Source: DAOTTY01 sp034437575 (GTDB lineage: Bacteria > Chloroflexota > Anaerolineae > Aggregatilineales > Phototrophicaceae). Taken from it: a stretch of DNA of 64,000 nt. The notes beneath the pieces were generated by a model. That model made no database searches, was not told the origin of the DNA, and saw only the letters and a program-made list of their open reading frames with translations. Both the position numbers and the translations under genes were made by a program. How positions within the stretch are numbered: position 1 is the first letter of the stretch; each line of letters starts with the position of its first letter. Shown piece by piece: positions 1-9,393 of this stretch. The stretch covers positions 1 through 64,000 of the forward strand of contig DAOTTY010000081.1 of assembly GCA_034437575.1 (NCBI GenBank). Reading direction: 5' to 3'.

Positions 1-249
1 TACCATACCGACTACTTCCTTACGCCGCACGGCCTCACGTTTGAACACGCGGCGGCGCTCTATGGCCTGGAATACGCTTACGCCGATGACTTCACTTCTT
101 TGGACGCGGCATTGGAGAAGTACATCAACGCGGATGTGAGCAGCATCATTGAAGTGAAGACGGACATCAAGACGGACGAGGCCCGCCGTCAGGAAATCAT
201 CAGAACTGTGAACGAGCAGATACGGCAACGCCTATCTGATAGTGAGTAA
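1..249 (+). CDS. menD: MenD C-terminus, partial (SEPHCHC synthase)
   Basis: The first 83 codons of the window are open in frame 1 and end at TAA 247-249; the start lies upstream. The segment begins with a TPHGL-FEHAAALYGLEY pattern, which matches the C-terminal thiamine-diphosphate domain of MenD. MenD joins 2-oxoglutarate to isochorismate in menaquinone synthesis. menB starts 24 bases downstream and menE follows, so the call rests on both motif and context. Only the tail is visible, so catalytic residues cannot be checked. Confidence 0.85.
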   Translation, partial: YHTDYFLTPHGLTFEHAAALYGLEYAYADDFTSLDAALEKYINADVSSIIEVKTDIKTDEARRQEIIRTVNEQIRQRLSDSE

Positions 250-273
250 TATGATTAAGCAAGGAGCAAAGAC

Positions 274-1125
274 ATGGTAGCACCTACACAGTCCGTCCAA
301 TGGGAAACGGTTAAGGAATACGAGGACATTACCTATAAGAAGTATGACGGGATCGCCCGCATTGCATTCAATCGTCCGGAAGTGCGGAATGCCTTCCGTC
401 CGCAGACGATCACCGAAATGATCGACGCCTTCCACCACGTCTGGGAAGATCAGGAAGTGGGCGTGGTTCTGCTCACGGGTGAGGGGCCGTCACCGAAGGA
501 CGGTGTACACGCCTTCTGCGCGGGCGGCGACCAGAAGGTGCGCGGTGAGGCGGGTTACGTGGGCAATGACGGCGTGCCGCGCCTGAACGTGTTGCAACTT
601 CAGCGCATTATCCGCACGATGCCCAAGCCCGTGATTGCACTGGTCAACGGGTACGCAATTGGCGGCGGTCATGTGCTGCACGTCATCTGTGACCTGTCGA
701 TTGCCAGCGAAAACGCGATCTTCGGGCAGACGGGGCCAATTGTAGGCAGTTTTGACGGCGGCTACGGTGCTAGCTATCTGGCAAGCATTGTCGGGCAGAA
801 GAAGGCGCGTGAAATCTGGTATCTGTGCCGCCAGTACACCGCTGCCGACGCGCTGGAGATGGGGCTGGTCAACACGGTGGTGCCGCTGGAGAAGCTCGAA
901 GAAGAGGGCGTGCAGTGGGCCAGTGAGATTCTCGAAAAGTCGCCGATTGCGATTCGCTTCCTGAAGGCGGGCTTCAACGCGAATTTGGACGGTCAGACGG
1001 GGTTGCAGGTGCTGGCGGGTGACGCCACGATGCTGTTCTACATGACGGAAGAGGGCACCGAGGGCAAGAATGCTTTCTTGGAGAAGCGTGAGCCGAACTT
1101 CCGCAAGTACCCCTGGCGTCCATAG
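274..1125 (+). CDS. menB: 1,4-dihydroxy-2-naphthoyl-CoA synthase
   Basis: Crotonase-fold enzyme that closes the second naphthoquinone ring, converting o-succinylbenzoyl-CoA to DHNA-CoA in the cytoplasm. Visible landmarks are the oxyanion-hole region FCAGGDQKVRG (residues 81-91), IGGGHVLH near 129-136, and the MenB signature GQTGPIVGSFDGGYG (151-165). The C-terminal segment ending in FRKYPW is also typical of MenB. The length of 283 residues is normal. An AAGGAG ribosome site lies just before the ATG. It sits between menD and menE, so the three genes form one menaquinone operon. Confidence 0.97.
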   Translation: MVAPTQSVQWETVKEYEDITYKKYDGIARIAFNRPEVRNAFRPQTITEMIDAFHHVWEDQEVGVVLLTGEGPSPKDGVHAFCAGGDQKVRGEAGYVGNDGVPRLNVLQLQRIIRTMPKPVIALVNGYAIGGGHVLHVICDLSIASENAIFGQTGPIVGSFDGGYGASYLASIVGQKKAREIWYLCRQYTAADALEMGLVNTVVPLEKLEEEGVQWASEILEKSPIAIRFLKAGFNANLDGQTGLQVLAGDATMLFYMTEEGTEGKNAFLEKREPNFRKYPWRP

Positions 1126-1212
1126 GTTTAATTGACGTGGCGGTCGGTTAAGGGCGCAGCACGTTGCGCCCCTACCGTGTAATGGGCCGCCAACTCTATC
1201 TGGGAGGCGGAC

Positions 1213-2670
1213 ATGCAAGATTGGTTATCAGCGCGGGCGGCGGCGACACCAGATCAAGTTGCAATCATCTTTGATGACCAGCAGATAACCTACAAACAGT
1301 TGTTTTCCAGGGTTGGAGAGCTTGAGCGATCCCTGAGTAAATTACGAGATTCTGACTCCATTCGCAGGGCTGCCTGCCTGCTACCCAATACCCCCGCATA
1401 CGTGACCCTTGTTCACGCACTAGCTCGCATGGGAGCGCCAATCGTCCCTATAAATACCCGTTTGCGCGAGGACGAGATCAGTTATCAAATTCACGCAACA
1501 GATTGCCAGCTACTGTTCCGGTGGCACACGCAGAATGCGATAGCGGGAACCGAGAACATCGAATTAACTAGGTATACGTTGGGCGGACGGTCTTTTGCAG
1601 ATGAAGCTACATATCTTAACCCGGCAAACATTGACCTGAACGCGGCTCAAGCCATCGTCTTCACCTCTGGCACGTCGGGGCAGCCAAAGGGAGCGGAAAT
1701 CACGTTCGGCAATCACTTCTACAGTGCGATGGCGTCCGCTTACCGGCTGGGACTCAACCCGAATGACCGCTGGCTGAGCGTATTGCCGCTCTATCATGTG
1801 GGCGGGCTGGCGGTGATCTTCCGCAGCACGCTGTACGGTATCACGACGGTGCTGCATGACCGCTTCGACATCGACAAAATCCAGTACAGCTTCGACCATC
1901 ACGGCATTACGATGATCTCGCTAGTGCCGACGATGCTCTATCGCATGTTAGAAGTTGGCGTGCGCTGGCCGGATTCGCTCCGGTTGATATTGCTGGGTGG
2001 GGCGGCGGCCTCCCCGGAACTGTTACAACGCGCTTTTGAGATGAACCTCCCGGTTGCGCCGACATACGGTCTCACGGAAGCGTCATCGCAGGTGGCAACA
2101 ATGCGCCCTGAAGATGCACGCAAGAAGCCCGGCAGCGTGGGCAAACCGCTGCTGTTCACCTCTGTGCGGATCGCGGACGAGAGCGGACAGTCCGTGCCTG
2201 TGGGTGAATACGGTGAGGTCGTGGTCAGTGGGCCAACGGTGATGAAGGGCTATCACAACAACCCGGACGCCACTGCTAAAGCAATCCGTGATGGCGAGCT
2301 GTACACGGGCGACATTGGCTACCTGGATGGGGACGGTGACCTGTGGCTGGTGCAGCGCCGCAGCGATTTGATTGTGAGCGGTGGTGAGAACGTGTATCCG
2401 GCGGAGGTTGAGCAGGTATTACGTGAGCATCCGGCAGTGAGCGATGTAGCCGTCGTCGGCGTGGATCACCCGGAGTGGGGGCAGCAGGTGGCGGCGGCAG
2501 TTGTGCTGATGGGCGGCGCTGAACTCACAGAAGATGACCTCATTGCCTACAGCCGGGAGCATCTGGCAGGGTATAAACAGCCGCGCCGCGTCCTGTTTGT
2601 GAATGGCCTGCCACAGACTGCTTCCGGTAAAGTGCAACGGGGCGGCGTGCGGGAATTGTTCACGAACTAA
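1213..2670 (+). CDS. menE: o-succinylbenzoate-CoA ligase
   Basis: Adenylate-forming ligase that activates o-succinylbenzoate with ATP and CoA, supplying the MenB substrate. The P-loop TSGTSGQPKG is at residues 151-160, the YGLTEASSQ adenine-binding motif near 285, YTGDIGYLDGDGDL and the GGENVYPAEVE hinge near 365-405, and the C-terminal ASGKVQRG carries the catalytic lysine. The length of 485 residues fits MenE. A GGGAGG ribosome site precedes the ATG. An 87-base gap separates it from menB, so it could have a weak promoter of its own, although its position argues for the same pathway. Confidence 0.93.
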   Translation: MQDWLSARAAATPDQVAIIFDDQQITYKQLFSRVGELERSLSKLRDSDSIRRAACLLPNTPAYVTLVHALARMGAPIVPINTRLREDEISYQIHATDCQLLFRWHTQNAIAGTENIELTRYTLGGRSFADEATYLNPANIDLNAAQAIVFTSGTSGQPKGAEITFGNHFYSAMASAYRLGLNPNDRWLSVLPLYHVGGLAVIFRSTLYGITTVLHDRFDIDKIQYSFDHHGITMISLVPTMLYRMLEVGVRWPDSLRLILLGGAAASPELLQRAFEMNLPVAPTYGLTEASSQVATMRPEDARKKPGSVGKPLLFTSVRIADESGQSVPVGEYGEVVVSGPTVMKGYHNNPDATAKAIRDGELYTGDIGYLDGDGDLWLVQRRSDLIVSGGENVYPAEVEQVLREHPAVSDVAVVGVDHPEWGQQVAAAVVLMGGAELTEDDLIAYSREHLAGYKQPRRVLFVNGLPQTASGKVQRGGVRELFTN

Positions 2671-2741
2671 GCAAAGGGCATTCACCTGCTGGCGGATTTC
2701 AATTAGACTTTCACACCAATGATCGTCAGGTGGGTTTATGC

Positions 2742-3782
2742 ATGGTATCACCGCAAGCTCAAACTGATCCTGTTCGCATTCTCCGGCAGCCGCTAACCAT
2801 TGCCGTGATGATTCCGGCGGTGCTGTTGGCGTTGTATGCGCTGTTTAACGCTGTGCTTGCCACCAATGGCAATGCTGCAACTGTGTTAAACATCTTCTCA
2901 ACGCGCTTTCTCGGCATCTTTATTGAGGCCGCACCGTTCCTGTTGTTGGGCAGTGTTGCCTCCGGTTTAATTGAGGCGTTTGTTACAACGAGCGACATCA
3001 CCCGTTGGATTCCCAAACGTGCCCTGCCTGCGACTGTCGTGGGTACGTTCCTGGGGTTCACGTTCCCGGTCTGTGAGTGTGGCATTGTGCCAGTGGTACG
3101 GCGTTTGTACAACAAGGGCCTGCCGATGGGCGTCGGTGTCGCTTTCTTGCTGGCTGCCCCGGTGATGAACCCCATTGTGTTTGTGAGTACGTACATCGCG
3201 TTTGGATGGGGGGCTGTGTTGATTGGCCGATTTGTCATCACGGCGGCTGTAGCGCTAACCATCGGCCTGATCTTCTCGTATGCGGCCAAGCCGGTTGAAG
3301 TGTTGCAGCCACAATCCCTTGCACCTGTGCGCGGCGGCTCGCAGGGTGGTGTGCAGCAGCGCGGGTTAACCTGGAACGGCTTCGTCAACGCAATGAGTGT
3401 AGCGTCTAACGAGTTCTTTGAGATGGGGCGCTATCTGGTCATTGGGTCGATGTTGGCGGCGGCCATGCAAACCACGCTCTCACAGGATGTTTTGCTATCG
3501 CTGGGGCAAGGGCCGGTGCAGTCTGTGTTGGTGATGCAACTCCTCGCATTTGTGCTGAGTGTTTGCTCCACAGTAGATTCCTTCCTGGCGCTGGCGTTCG
3601 CGGGTACGTTTACGACCGGCTCAATTCTGGCGTTCTTGTCCTTTGGGCCGATGGTGGACATCAAAAGCATGTTGATGTTCACGGGCGTTTTCCGGCAGCG
3701 GATTGTGGCGTACTTGGTGATATTGCCGCTGCTGCTCACAGCTTGGATTAGCATCTGGCTGAACTTGAATGTTGTCTTTTAA
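2742..3782 (+). CDS. UPF0718/ArsP-type membrane permease
   Basis: Polytopic inner-membrane protein of the permease family once called DUF318 (YraQ/ArsP_1). About eight hydrophobic segments are visible. Diagnostic motifs are PVCECGIVPVVRRL in the first half and LAAPVMNPIVFVSTY after it; a second half repeats the pattern with CSTVDSFLALAF. An in-frame GTG lies at 2730, but AGGTGG at 2728-2733 is correctly spaced for the ATG at 2742, so that start is used (346 residues). The next gene encodes a DUF1980/TIGR03943 protein, the same pairing as B. subtilis YcgR/YcgQ. The transported substrate is unknown; arsenic or metal-related roles are known for relatives only. Confidence 0.85.
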   Translation: MVSPQAQTDPVRILRQPLTIAVMIPAVLLALYALFNAVLATNGNAATVLNIFSTRFLGIFIEAAPFLLLGSVASGLIEAFVTTSDITRWIPKRALPATVVGTFLGFTFPVCECGIVPVVRRLYNKGLPMGVGVAFLLAAPVMNPIVFVSTYIAFGWGAVLIGRFVITAAVALTIGLIFSYAAKPVEVLQPQSLAPVRGGSQGGVQQRGLTWNGFVNAMSVASNEFFEMGRYLVIGSMLAAAMQTTLSQDVLLSLGQGPVQSVLVMQLLAFVLSVCSTVDSFLALAFAGTFTTGSILAFLSFGPMVDIKSMLMFTGVFRQRIVAYLVILPLLLTAWISIWLNLNVVF

Positions 3783-3794
3783 CAGGGTGTTGAT

Positions 3795-4553
3795 ATGGAC
3801 ATGACAATCAAACGGGCGGTGCCGGTGGCAACCGGCGTCCTCCGGCAGTGGATGCAGGTGGCGGTGCTGGCGATTTTCGGCGGCTACTTCACCTATATAA
3901 TCGTATCAGGGAATTTGGCGAATTACATCAACGAGCGGTTTGGGTGGCTGTCTTACGTGGCGGCGTCGCTGTTTTACCTGTTGGCGGTGTTTTCAGCCTA
4001 TCGCGCTATACGCAGCACCCCACAAACGGCCTACACATTCTCTAACGCGCAGGTGATTACATGGTCGGTGTTGATAACAGCAGCACTGCCGCTGGTGTTT
4101 GGGATTATGATCCCGTCGCAGCCGTTGGGGGCAGATGCGGTCAATGGCAGCCTGAGTACCAATGCGGTTTCCAACAGCAGTGGCACTGATTTCACCATCG
4201 CGCCGGAGAACCGTAACATTCTGGATTGGCTGCGCGAGTTCAATACGAGTACCGATCACAACACGATGAACGGCCAACCTGCCAATGTCACCGGATTTGT
4301 TTACCGGGAGCCGGACTATGCATCGGACACGTTTATGATAGCGCGTTTCACAGTGAGCTGCTGTGTGGCGGATGCGTCTGCGATTGGGTTGCCTGTGACA
4401 AATGCCGATGCCGACACATTTGAGACCGGGCAGTGGGTTCAGGTTACAGGCACGGTAAATGTCGATGAATTCAACGGTGAGACGCTGCCTGTGGTCTACG
4501 CGGATGCCATTGAAACCGTTGAAACACCTGACCACCCCTATCTTTATCCGTAA
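3795..4553 (+). CDS. TIGR03943/DUF1980 permease partner subunit
   Basis: Membrane-anchored partner of the preceding permease, 12 bases downstream. Three hydrophobic segments lie in the first 110 residues, followed by a soluble, probably external domain. The family motif ARFTVSCCVADASAIGLPV is present in that domain, with the paired cysteines conserved. The length of 252 residues fits the family. B. subtilis YcgQ is a homologue and is likewise encoded beside a UPF0718 permease. The function of the pair is not established. A second in-frame ATG two codons downstream (3801) is an alternative start. Confidence 0.82.
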   Translation: MDMTIKRAVPVATGVLRQWMQVAVLAIFGGYFTYIIVSGNLANYINERFGWLSYVAASLFYLLAVFSAYRAIRSTPQTAYTFSNAQVITWSVLITAALPLVFGIMIPSQPLGADAVNGSLSTNAVSNSSGTDFTIAPENRNILDWLREFNTSTDHNTMNGQPANVTGFVYREPDYASDTFMIARFTVSCCVADASAIGLPVTNADADTFETGQWVQVTGTVNVDEFNGETLPVVYADAIETVETPDHPYLYP

Positions 4554-4566
4554 ATAAGATGGACTC

Positions 4567-5955
4567 ATGACACGATTTGACCGTGTAATCCTGGTTGCGT
4601 GCTTTGGATTGGTGGGAGCCATTGGGCTTACCGTTTTGATTGGCGATCGTGTTGGCGTGCAACTGGAGCAGGTTTTCCCGCTGGGAGAAGCACACAGTAC
4701 AGATAGCATTCTGATTCGCTTCAGCGACGAAATGAACCGCGAAAGTGTGATGTCCCGTTTGCAGGTGGAGCCAGATGTAGTGGGGGACTTCAGTTGGAGC
4801 GGGCGGGCGCTAATCTTCCAGCCAGGGGCACCGCTTACACCGGGTGAGAGCTACACCGTATCGCTGGAATCAGGGGCGCTTAGCAGTGGGGGACGTGAGC
4901 TGCTGGATACCTACGTTTATTCATTTGAGGTGCGTCAGCCGCTTGTGGCTTACCTCGCACCGGCGGACAGCTCGCCGCAGAACATCTGGCTGGCTGACCC
5001 GGCCAACCCGGCAGATACCCGGCAGATCACGGACAGCGTGGTGGGAATCTTTGACTTTGCTGTTAGCCCGGACGGGCGCACGATTGCCTTCTCTGAGCGG
5101 CGCACAGATCGCCCGGCGACGGACATCAAGCTGCTGGACATCGAAACGGGTATCGTCAGGATGGGGGTGCAGTGCGATGACAGCGATTGCAACAGCCCTG
5201 TGTGGCGACCGGACGGTGATATGCTGGCCTATACCCGTGTTGACCTTAACGCTGCCATGGCGAATGTCGGTGTGAGTCCGCCGCGTGTGTGGCTGGCTGA
5301 TATGACCACGACACCGGCGGCAACTCAACCGCTGTTTGAAGACACGCAAGTCCTGGGGTACGGGCCACAGTGGTCACGCGATGGACAGACGATTAGCCTG
5401 TTCAACAATAGTCTGCCGGGCATTATGGTGTATGACTTTGAACGCGACGAGGTTGAGGCAATTCCGAGTGAACATGGTACGTCAGGTGCCCTTTCACCGG
5501 ATGGCAACCGCATCGTCTTTCCGGAGTTGGTTTTAGATGGTGACCGGGCGCGGTCGCGGTTGGTGCTGGCAGAGGTTGACACGCTGCAACTGGTATCCCT
5601 GAGCAACCGCAGTGTACCGCTGGATGATGACGTGGCAGTGTGGCATCCCGAAGGCGATCAACTGGCTATTGGGCGGCGTTACTGGGATGAGCGCTACACA
5701 CGCGGGCTGCAAATTTACCTGATGGACGCAGACACTGGTGAAGCCGAGCCACTCGTCACCGATGAACGCTACGCGCACGGTTTTTTCGAGTGGACGCCGA
5801 ATGGCACGCAGCTTGTTATGCAGCGCTTCCCACAGTTGACGGAGACGGGCGAGGTCAATACAGGCGGGCGGCCCGAAGTGTGGACCTACACCGTTGAAAC
5901 AGATACGCTCACGCAAGTTACGGAGAATGGTTTCTTCCCGCGCTGGGTGCCGTAG
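4567..5955 (+). CDS. Membrane-anchored Ig-like/TolB-type beta-propeller protein
   Basis: Starts with one hydrophobic helix (residues 8-25) that would anchor it at the cell surface. Residues 35-125 resemble a bacterial Ig-like (Big_5) domain, with IRFSDEMN and LTPGESYTVSLE. The remainder is a beta-propeller of PD40/TolB-like repeats, recognisable from SPDGRTIAF, WRPDGDMLAY, SRDGQTISL, SPDGNRIVF, HPEGDQLAIGR and TPNGTQLVM. It follows the permease pair by 13 bases and may be co-transcribed. It ends directly against the convergent dinB with no intervening base. The role is unknown; binding or sensing at the envelope is likely from the architecture only. Confidence 0.75.
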   Translation: MTRFDRVILVACFGLVGAIGLTVLIGDRVGVQLEQVFPLGEAHSTDSILIRFSDEMNRESVMSRLQVEPDVVGDFSWSGRALIFQPGAPLTPGESYTVSLESGALSSGGRELLDTYVYSFEVRQPLVAYLAPADSSPQNIWLADPANPADTRQITDSVVGIFDFAVSPDGRTIAFSERRTDRPATDIKLLDIETGIVRMGVQCDDSDCNSPVWRPDGDMLAYTRVDLNAAMANVGVSPPRVWLADMTTTPAATQPLFEDTQVLGYGPQWSRDGQTISLFNNSLPGIMVYDFERDEVEAIPSEHGTSGALSPDGNRIVFPELVLDGDRARSRLVLAEVDTLQLVSLSNRSVPLDDDVAVWHPEGDQLAIGRRYWDERYTRGLQIYLMDADTGEAEPLVTDERYAHGFFEWTPNGTQLVMQRFPQLTETGEVNTGGRPEVWTYTVETDTLTQVTENGFFPRWVP

Positions 5956-7146
5956 CTAGCGCTTTTTGTGGCGTGGTTTGAGCGATGTGCCGCGCTTGAT
6001 AACACCTTCGCCAAAGCGGGTACGGATGTCGTCCAGCGTGGATTGCAGGTGGGATGCGTCCTCGGCTTCGGGTGCATCCCACAGGCCAAGCTGACGCACG
6101 GGCTGTTCAAAGCCGCTCACGCCCACGCCGATAAGCCGCACCGGTTTGTTGTAAGGCCAATGGGCGTTGAACAACTCCAGGGCAGCGCCGTAGATCGCGT
6201 CGTCCTGTTGGATGGGGCTGGACACGCTAACCTGCCGGGTAATCGTGGTAAAGTCCGACCAGCGCAGCTTGATTTTGACTGTTGTACCGCTCAGATCGGC
6301 TTTACGCAGCCGGAAGCCAACCTCATCAGATAGCTGGCGCAGCGTGCGTTTGAGGGCATCGGCATCGCTGACATCGCGGTTAAAGGTTGTTTCCTTGCTG
6401 ATGCTTTTGGCTTCGTGTTCGGGTTCCACGCGGCGCGTATCATTGCCGATGGCCCGCTGCGCCAAATCGGTGCCGTGTTTGCCAAACTGCCGCTTGAGTT
6501 CAGTTGCTGGGAATGCCGCTAACTCACCAATGGTATTAACGCCCATTGCCCGCAGCGATTGTGCTGTTTTTGGGCCAACACCCCACAGTTCCTCAATGGG
6601 TAAGGGTGTAAGGAAAGCCGCCTCACCACCTACAGGCACCACGTTGATCGCATTCGGATAGTCACCGGGGGTGGCATTGGCCTTGCCGATAGTCGTTGCC
6701 GTTTTCGCTACAAGTTTGTTGGTCGCCACACCGATGGAACAGGGCAGATGCAGGTCACTGTTGATGCGGCCTTGCAAATCAGCAGCGATTTGTGCAGGCG
6801 TGCGCTGAATTCCCGTTACATCCAGAAAGGCCTCATCAATGGATAGCTGTTCTACGAGTGGGGTGAGGTCGTGCAGGACAGCCATGACCTGCTTTGAGTG
6901 TTTGCGGTAGCGGTCGAAGTTGGGCCGCACGATGACAAGGTCAGGGCACTTGCGTATAGCAGCGGCCATTGGCATAGCGGAGCGCACGCCGTATACCCGC
7001 GCTGGATATGAACATGAGGCGACCACGCCGCGCTTGTCTGCATCTCCGCCGACGGCAAATGGCACACCCGCCAGCGACGGGTTGTGCTGTTCTTCGACAG
7101 CGCAGTAGAACGCATCCAGGTCGAGATGCAAAATTACACGAGCCAT
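5956..7146 (-). CDS. dinB: DNA polymerase IV (Y family)
   Basis: Error-prone translesion polymerase. Metal-binding and catalytic motifs are LDLDAFYCAVEEQ (Asp9, Asp11) and LSIDEAFLDV (Asp104, Glu105). The fingers segment YPARVYGVRSAMPM, the palm segment SIGVATNKLVAK and the helix-hairpin-helix LWGVGPKTAQSLRAMG follow in the normal order, then a little-finger domain. The reading frame is open 20 codons further upstream, but the conserved MARVILHLDLD start at 7146 gives the standard N-terminus and a 396-residue protein, leaving 38 bases to tex. It probably lies in the tex transcript and is convergent with the propeller gene. Confidence 0.95.
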   Translation of the reverse strand: MARVILHLDLDAFYCAVEEQHNPSLAGVPFAVGGDADKRGVVASCSYPARVYGVRSAMPMAAAIRKCPDLVIVRPNFDRYRKHSKQVMAVLHDLTPLVEQLSIDEAFLDVTGIQRTPAQIAADLQGRINSDLHLPCSIGVATNKLVAKTATTIGKANATPGDYPNAINVVPVGGEAAFLTPLPIEELWGVGPKTAQSLRAMGVNTIGELAAFPATELKRQFGKHGTDLAQRAIGNDTRRVEPEHEAKSISKETTFNRDVSDADALKRTLRQLSDEVGFRLRKADLSGTTVKIKLRWSDFTTITRQVSVSSPIQQDDAIYGAALELFNAHWPYNKPVRLIGVGVSGFEQPVRQLGLWDAPEAEDASHLQSTLDDIRTRFGEGVIKRGTSLKPRHKKR

Positions 7147-7184
7147 TTGAGCGCCCTCGGTGGGGTGAGTCTTGTGGTCATGTG

Positions 7185-9314
7185 TTATCCCTTCGCCAAC
7201 ACCCACCCCAGGCCGATACGCCCTCGGTCTTTATCAACGCTGCGGATGCTGATTTCGATCACGTCTCCAACTTGTAGCTGTTCACCACGCGGTATCTGGC
7301 TGATGTGCAGCAGACCGTCCTGCTTGACACCGATGTCAACGAATGCGCCAAAGTCTACCATGTTACGGATGGTGCCGCTCAAGCGCATCCCCTGGGTAAG
7401 ATCGTCCATCGTTAGCACATCGCTGCGAAGGATGGGTGTGGGCAGGTCTTCACGGGGATCACGACCGGGGCGGGTGAGCTGCTCGAAGATGTCCAGCAGG
7501 GTTGGAATGCCTGTGCTTAACTGCGTGGCTAATTCGCTAACGTCAACCGATTGGCGCAACACTTTCAGTTTGGCTTCACGGTTCGCCGTTGGTTCGCTCA
7601 TGGAGATGTTCGCCATGTTCATGATTTGTTTGGCGGTGGTGTAGCTTTCCGGGTGGATAGCGCTGGCGTCAAGGCGGTCACGGCTTTCGCGCACTCGAAC
7701 AAAGCCCGCGCACTGCTCAAACGCTTTCGGGCCGAGTCCGCTTACTTTCTTGAGCGCTTTACGACTCGGAAAGGCACCATTTTCCTCGCGGTGAGTAAAT
7801 ATCTTTTCTGCGAGTTTTGGCCCGATGCCCGAAACATAGGCCAACAGTGCTGGCGAAGCCGTGTTGAGTTCTACACCGACCTGGTTCACGACGCTTTCAA
7901 CCACAATCTGCGCTGCTTCGGACAGCGTCGTCTGGTTCACATCATGCTGATACAGCCCAACCCCGACGGATTTTGGGTCGATTTTGACCAGTTCGGCGAG
8001 TGGGTCTTGCACACGGCGGGCAATGGACACCGCTCCGCGCAGCGTCACATCCATGTCAGGAAGTTCGGCACGGGCGAGTTCGCTGGCACTGTACACGCTG
8101 GCTCCAGCCTCATTGACCATCAGGTAATGTACGTCGTCTAGTTGGCTGGTGAGGTTGGCCACAAGCTGTTCACTTTCGCGGGAGGCAGTGCCGTTACCAA
8201 TGGCGATCAACGTTGCTGTGTGCTGTTTGACCCACTGGCGTAACTTACGGAGCGCGTCGTCCTCGCGGTGCAAATAGATGACGCCCGTATCAATGACCTT
8301 GCCTGTCACGTCAATCACAGCGACTTTACAGCCCGTGCGGTAGCCGGGGTCAAGGCCGATGATCGTTTGCCCCTTGAGCGGCGGCTGGCTCAGTAATCCG
8401 CGCAGGTTATCTGCAAAGACGTGTATCGCATGGCTTTCGGCCTGTTCAGTGAGGGTGCGCCGCACATCTCGCTGGATAGCGGGCAGCAGCAGGCGCTTGG
8501 CTGCGTCGGCAATAGCGAGTTCAAGCTGTAATGCGAACGGTGATCGGCTGTTGGGTCGGAATTCGAATTCGATGGCGCGACGCCAATCGCGTTCGTCAAT
8601 GTCTACCTTGACGCGCAGCACCTTTTCGCCCTCGCCTCGATTGATTGCCAATACCTGATGAGGGCGCAGGCTAGCAACGTTCAGGCTAAAGTTGTAGTAC
8701 GTTTCGTAGACCTCACGCGGGTCGTCAGCATCCTTGATTTTTTGGGCGATGAGCTTGGCGTAGCGCATCGCCTTCTCGCGCACCTGCCGCCGGATGTCTG
8801 GATGGTCGCTAATGCGCTCAGCGATAATGTCTCGCGCACCTGCTAGCGCATCTTCCACGGACGGAACATCTTTGCTCAGATAGGTTTGGGCTGCCTGCTC
8901 TGGTGGTTGGCCGTGTGTGGGTTGTTCCTGGATTAAGTCTGCCAGTGGGGTTAAGCCCCTTTCCTGGGCGATGGCAGCGCGAGTACGGCGCTTTTGTTTG
9001 TAGGGCTGGTAGATGTCCTCAAGTTCGGTGAGCGTTTCGACCTGTTCGATTTGCATTTTGAGGTCATTGGTGAGCTTGCCCTGCTCTTGAATTGCTGCGG
9101 TGATGGTGTCGCGGCGGTCATCCACTTTACGGAGTTGAACGAGTTCGGTTTGGACTTCACGCAGCTTGAGTTCATCCAGGCTGCCCGTGACTTCTTTGCG
9201 GTAGCGGGCCACAAATGGAATTGTATTGCCCTCATCGAACAGTGAAATAGCTGCCGCAACCTGTTGGGGTTTAAGTCGCAGGCGGGCGGCGATCTTCTCA
9301 TCGTAACGGCGCAT
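7185..9314 (-). CDS. tex: Tex-family S1 RNA-binding protein
   Basis: Cytoplasmic nucleic-acid-binding protein of the Tex/Spt6 family, linked to transcription and RNA processing. The order is typical: N-terminal helical region with FVARYRKEVTGSLDE, YqgF/RNase H-like domain beginning at IIGLDPGYRTGCKVAV, helix-hairpin-helix repeats with VSGIGPKLAEKI and VSGLGPKAFEQCAGF, and a C-terminal S1 domain containing VDFGAFVDIGVKQDGLLHIS. The length of 709 residues is slightly short of the usual 720-780. AAGGA precedes the ATG. moaA lies 79 bases upstream on the same strand. Confidence 0.95.
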   Translation of the reverse strand: MRRYDEKIAARLRLKPQQVAAAISLFDEGNTIPFVARYRKEVTGSLDELKLREVQTELVQLRKVDDRRDTITAAIQEQGKLTNDLKMQIEQVETLTELEDIYQPYKQKRRTRAAIAQERGLTPLADLIQEQPTHGQPPEQAAQTYLSKDVPSVEDALAGARDIIAERISDHPDIRRQVREKAMRYAKLIAQKIKDADDPREVYETYYNFSLNVASLRPHQVLAINRGEGEKVLRVKVDIDERDWRRAIEFEFRPNSRSPFALQLELAIADAAKRLLLPAIQRDVRRTLTEQAESHAIHVFADNLRGLLSQPPLKGQTIIGLDPGYRTGCKVAVIDVTGKVIDTGVIYLHREDDALRKLRQWVKQHTATLIAIGNGTASRESEQLVANLTSQLDDVHYLMVNEAGASVYSASELARAELPDMDVTLRGAVSIARRVQDPLAELVKIDPKSVGVGLYQHDVNQTTLSEAAQIVVESVVNQVGVELNTASPALLAYVSGIGPKLAEKIFTHREENGAFPSRKALKKVSGLGPKAFEQCAGFVRVRESRDRLDASAIHPESYTTAKQIMNMANISMSEPTANREAKLKVLRQSVDVSELATQLSTGIPTLLDIFEQLTRPGRDPREDLPTPILRSDVLTMDDLTQGMRLSGTIRNMVDFGAFVDIGVKQDGLLHISQIPRGEQLQVGDVIEISIRSVDKDRGRIGLGWVLAKG

Positions 9315-9393
9315 GAGAATCCTTCAGTCTATATAGCTTAGAATACTTGTTCGATTTTGCCAGAGGTTAGCGACGGTGACAAGTGGGGGCGTG

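Noticed and set aside
490..1218. Long antisense ORF across menB, and similar antisense ORFs across moaD-moaE, hemB, hemE and the molybdoenzyme genes
   Set aside because: They mirror the codon pattern of well-supported genes on the other strand, have no ribosome sites and no recognisable protein features.
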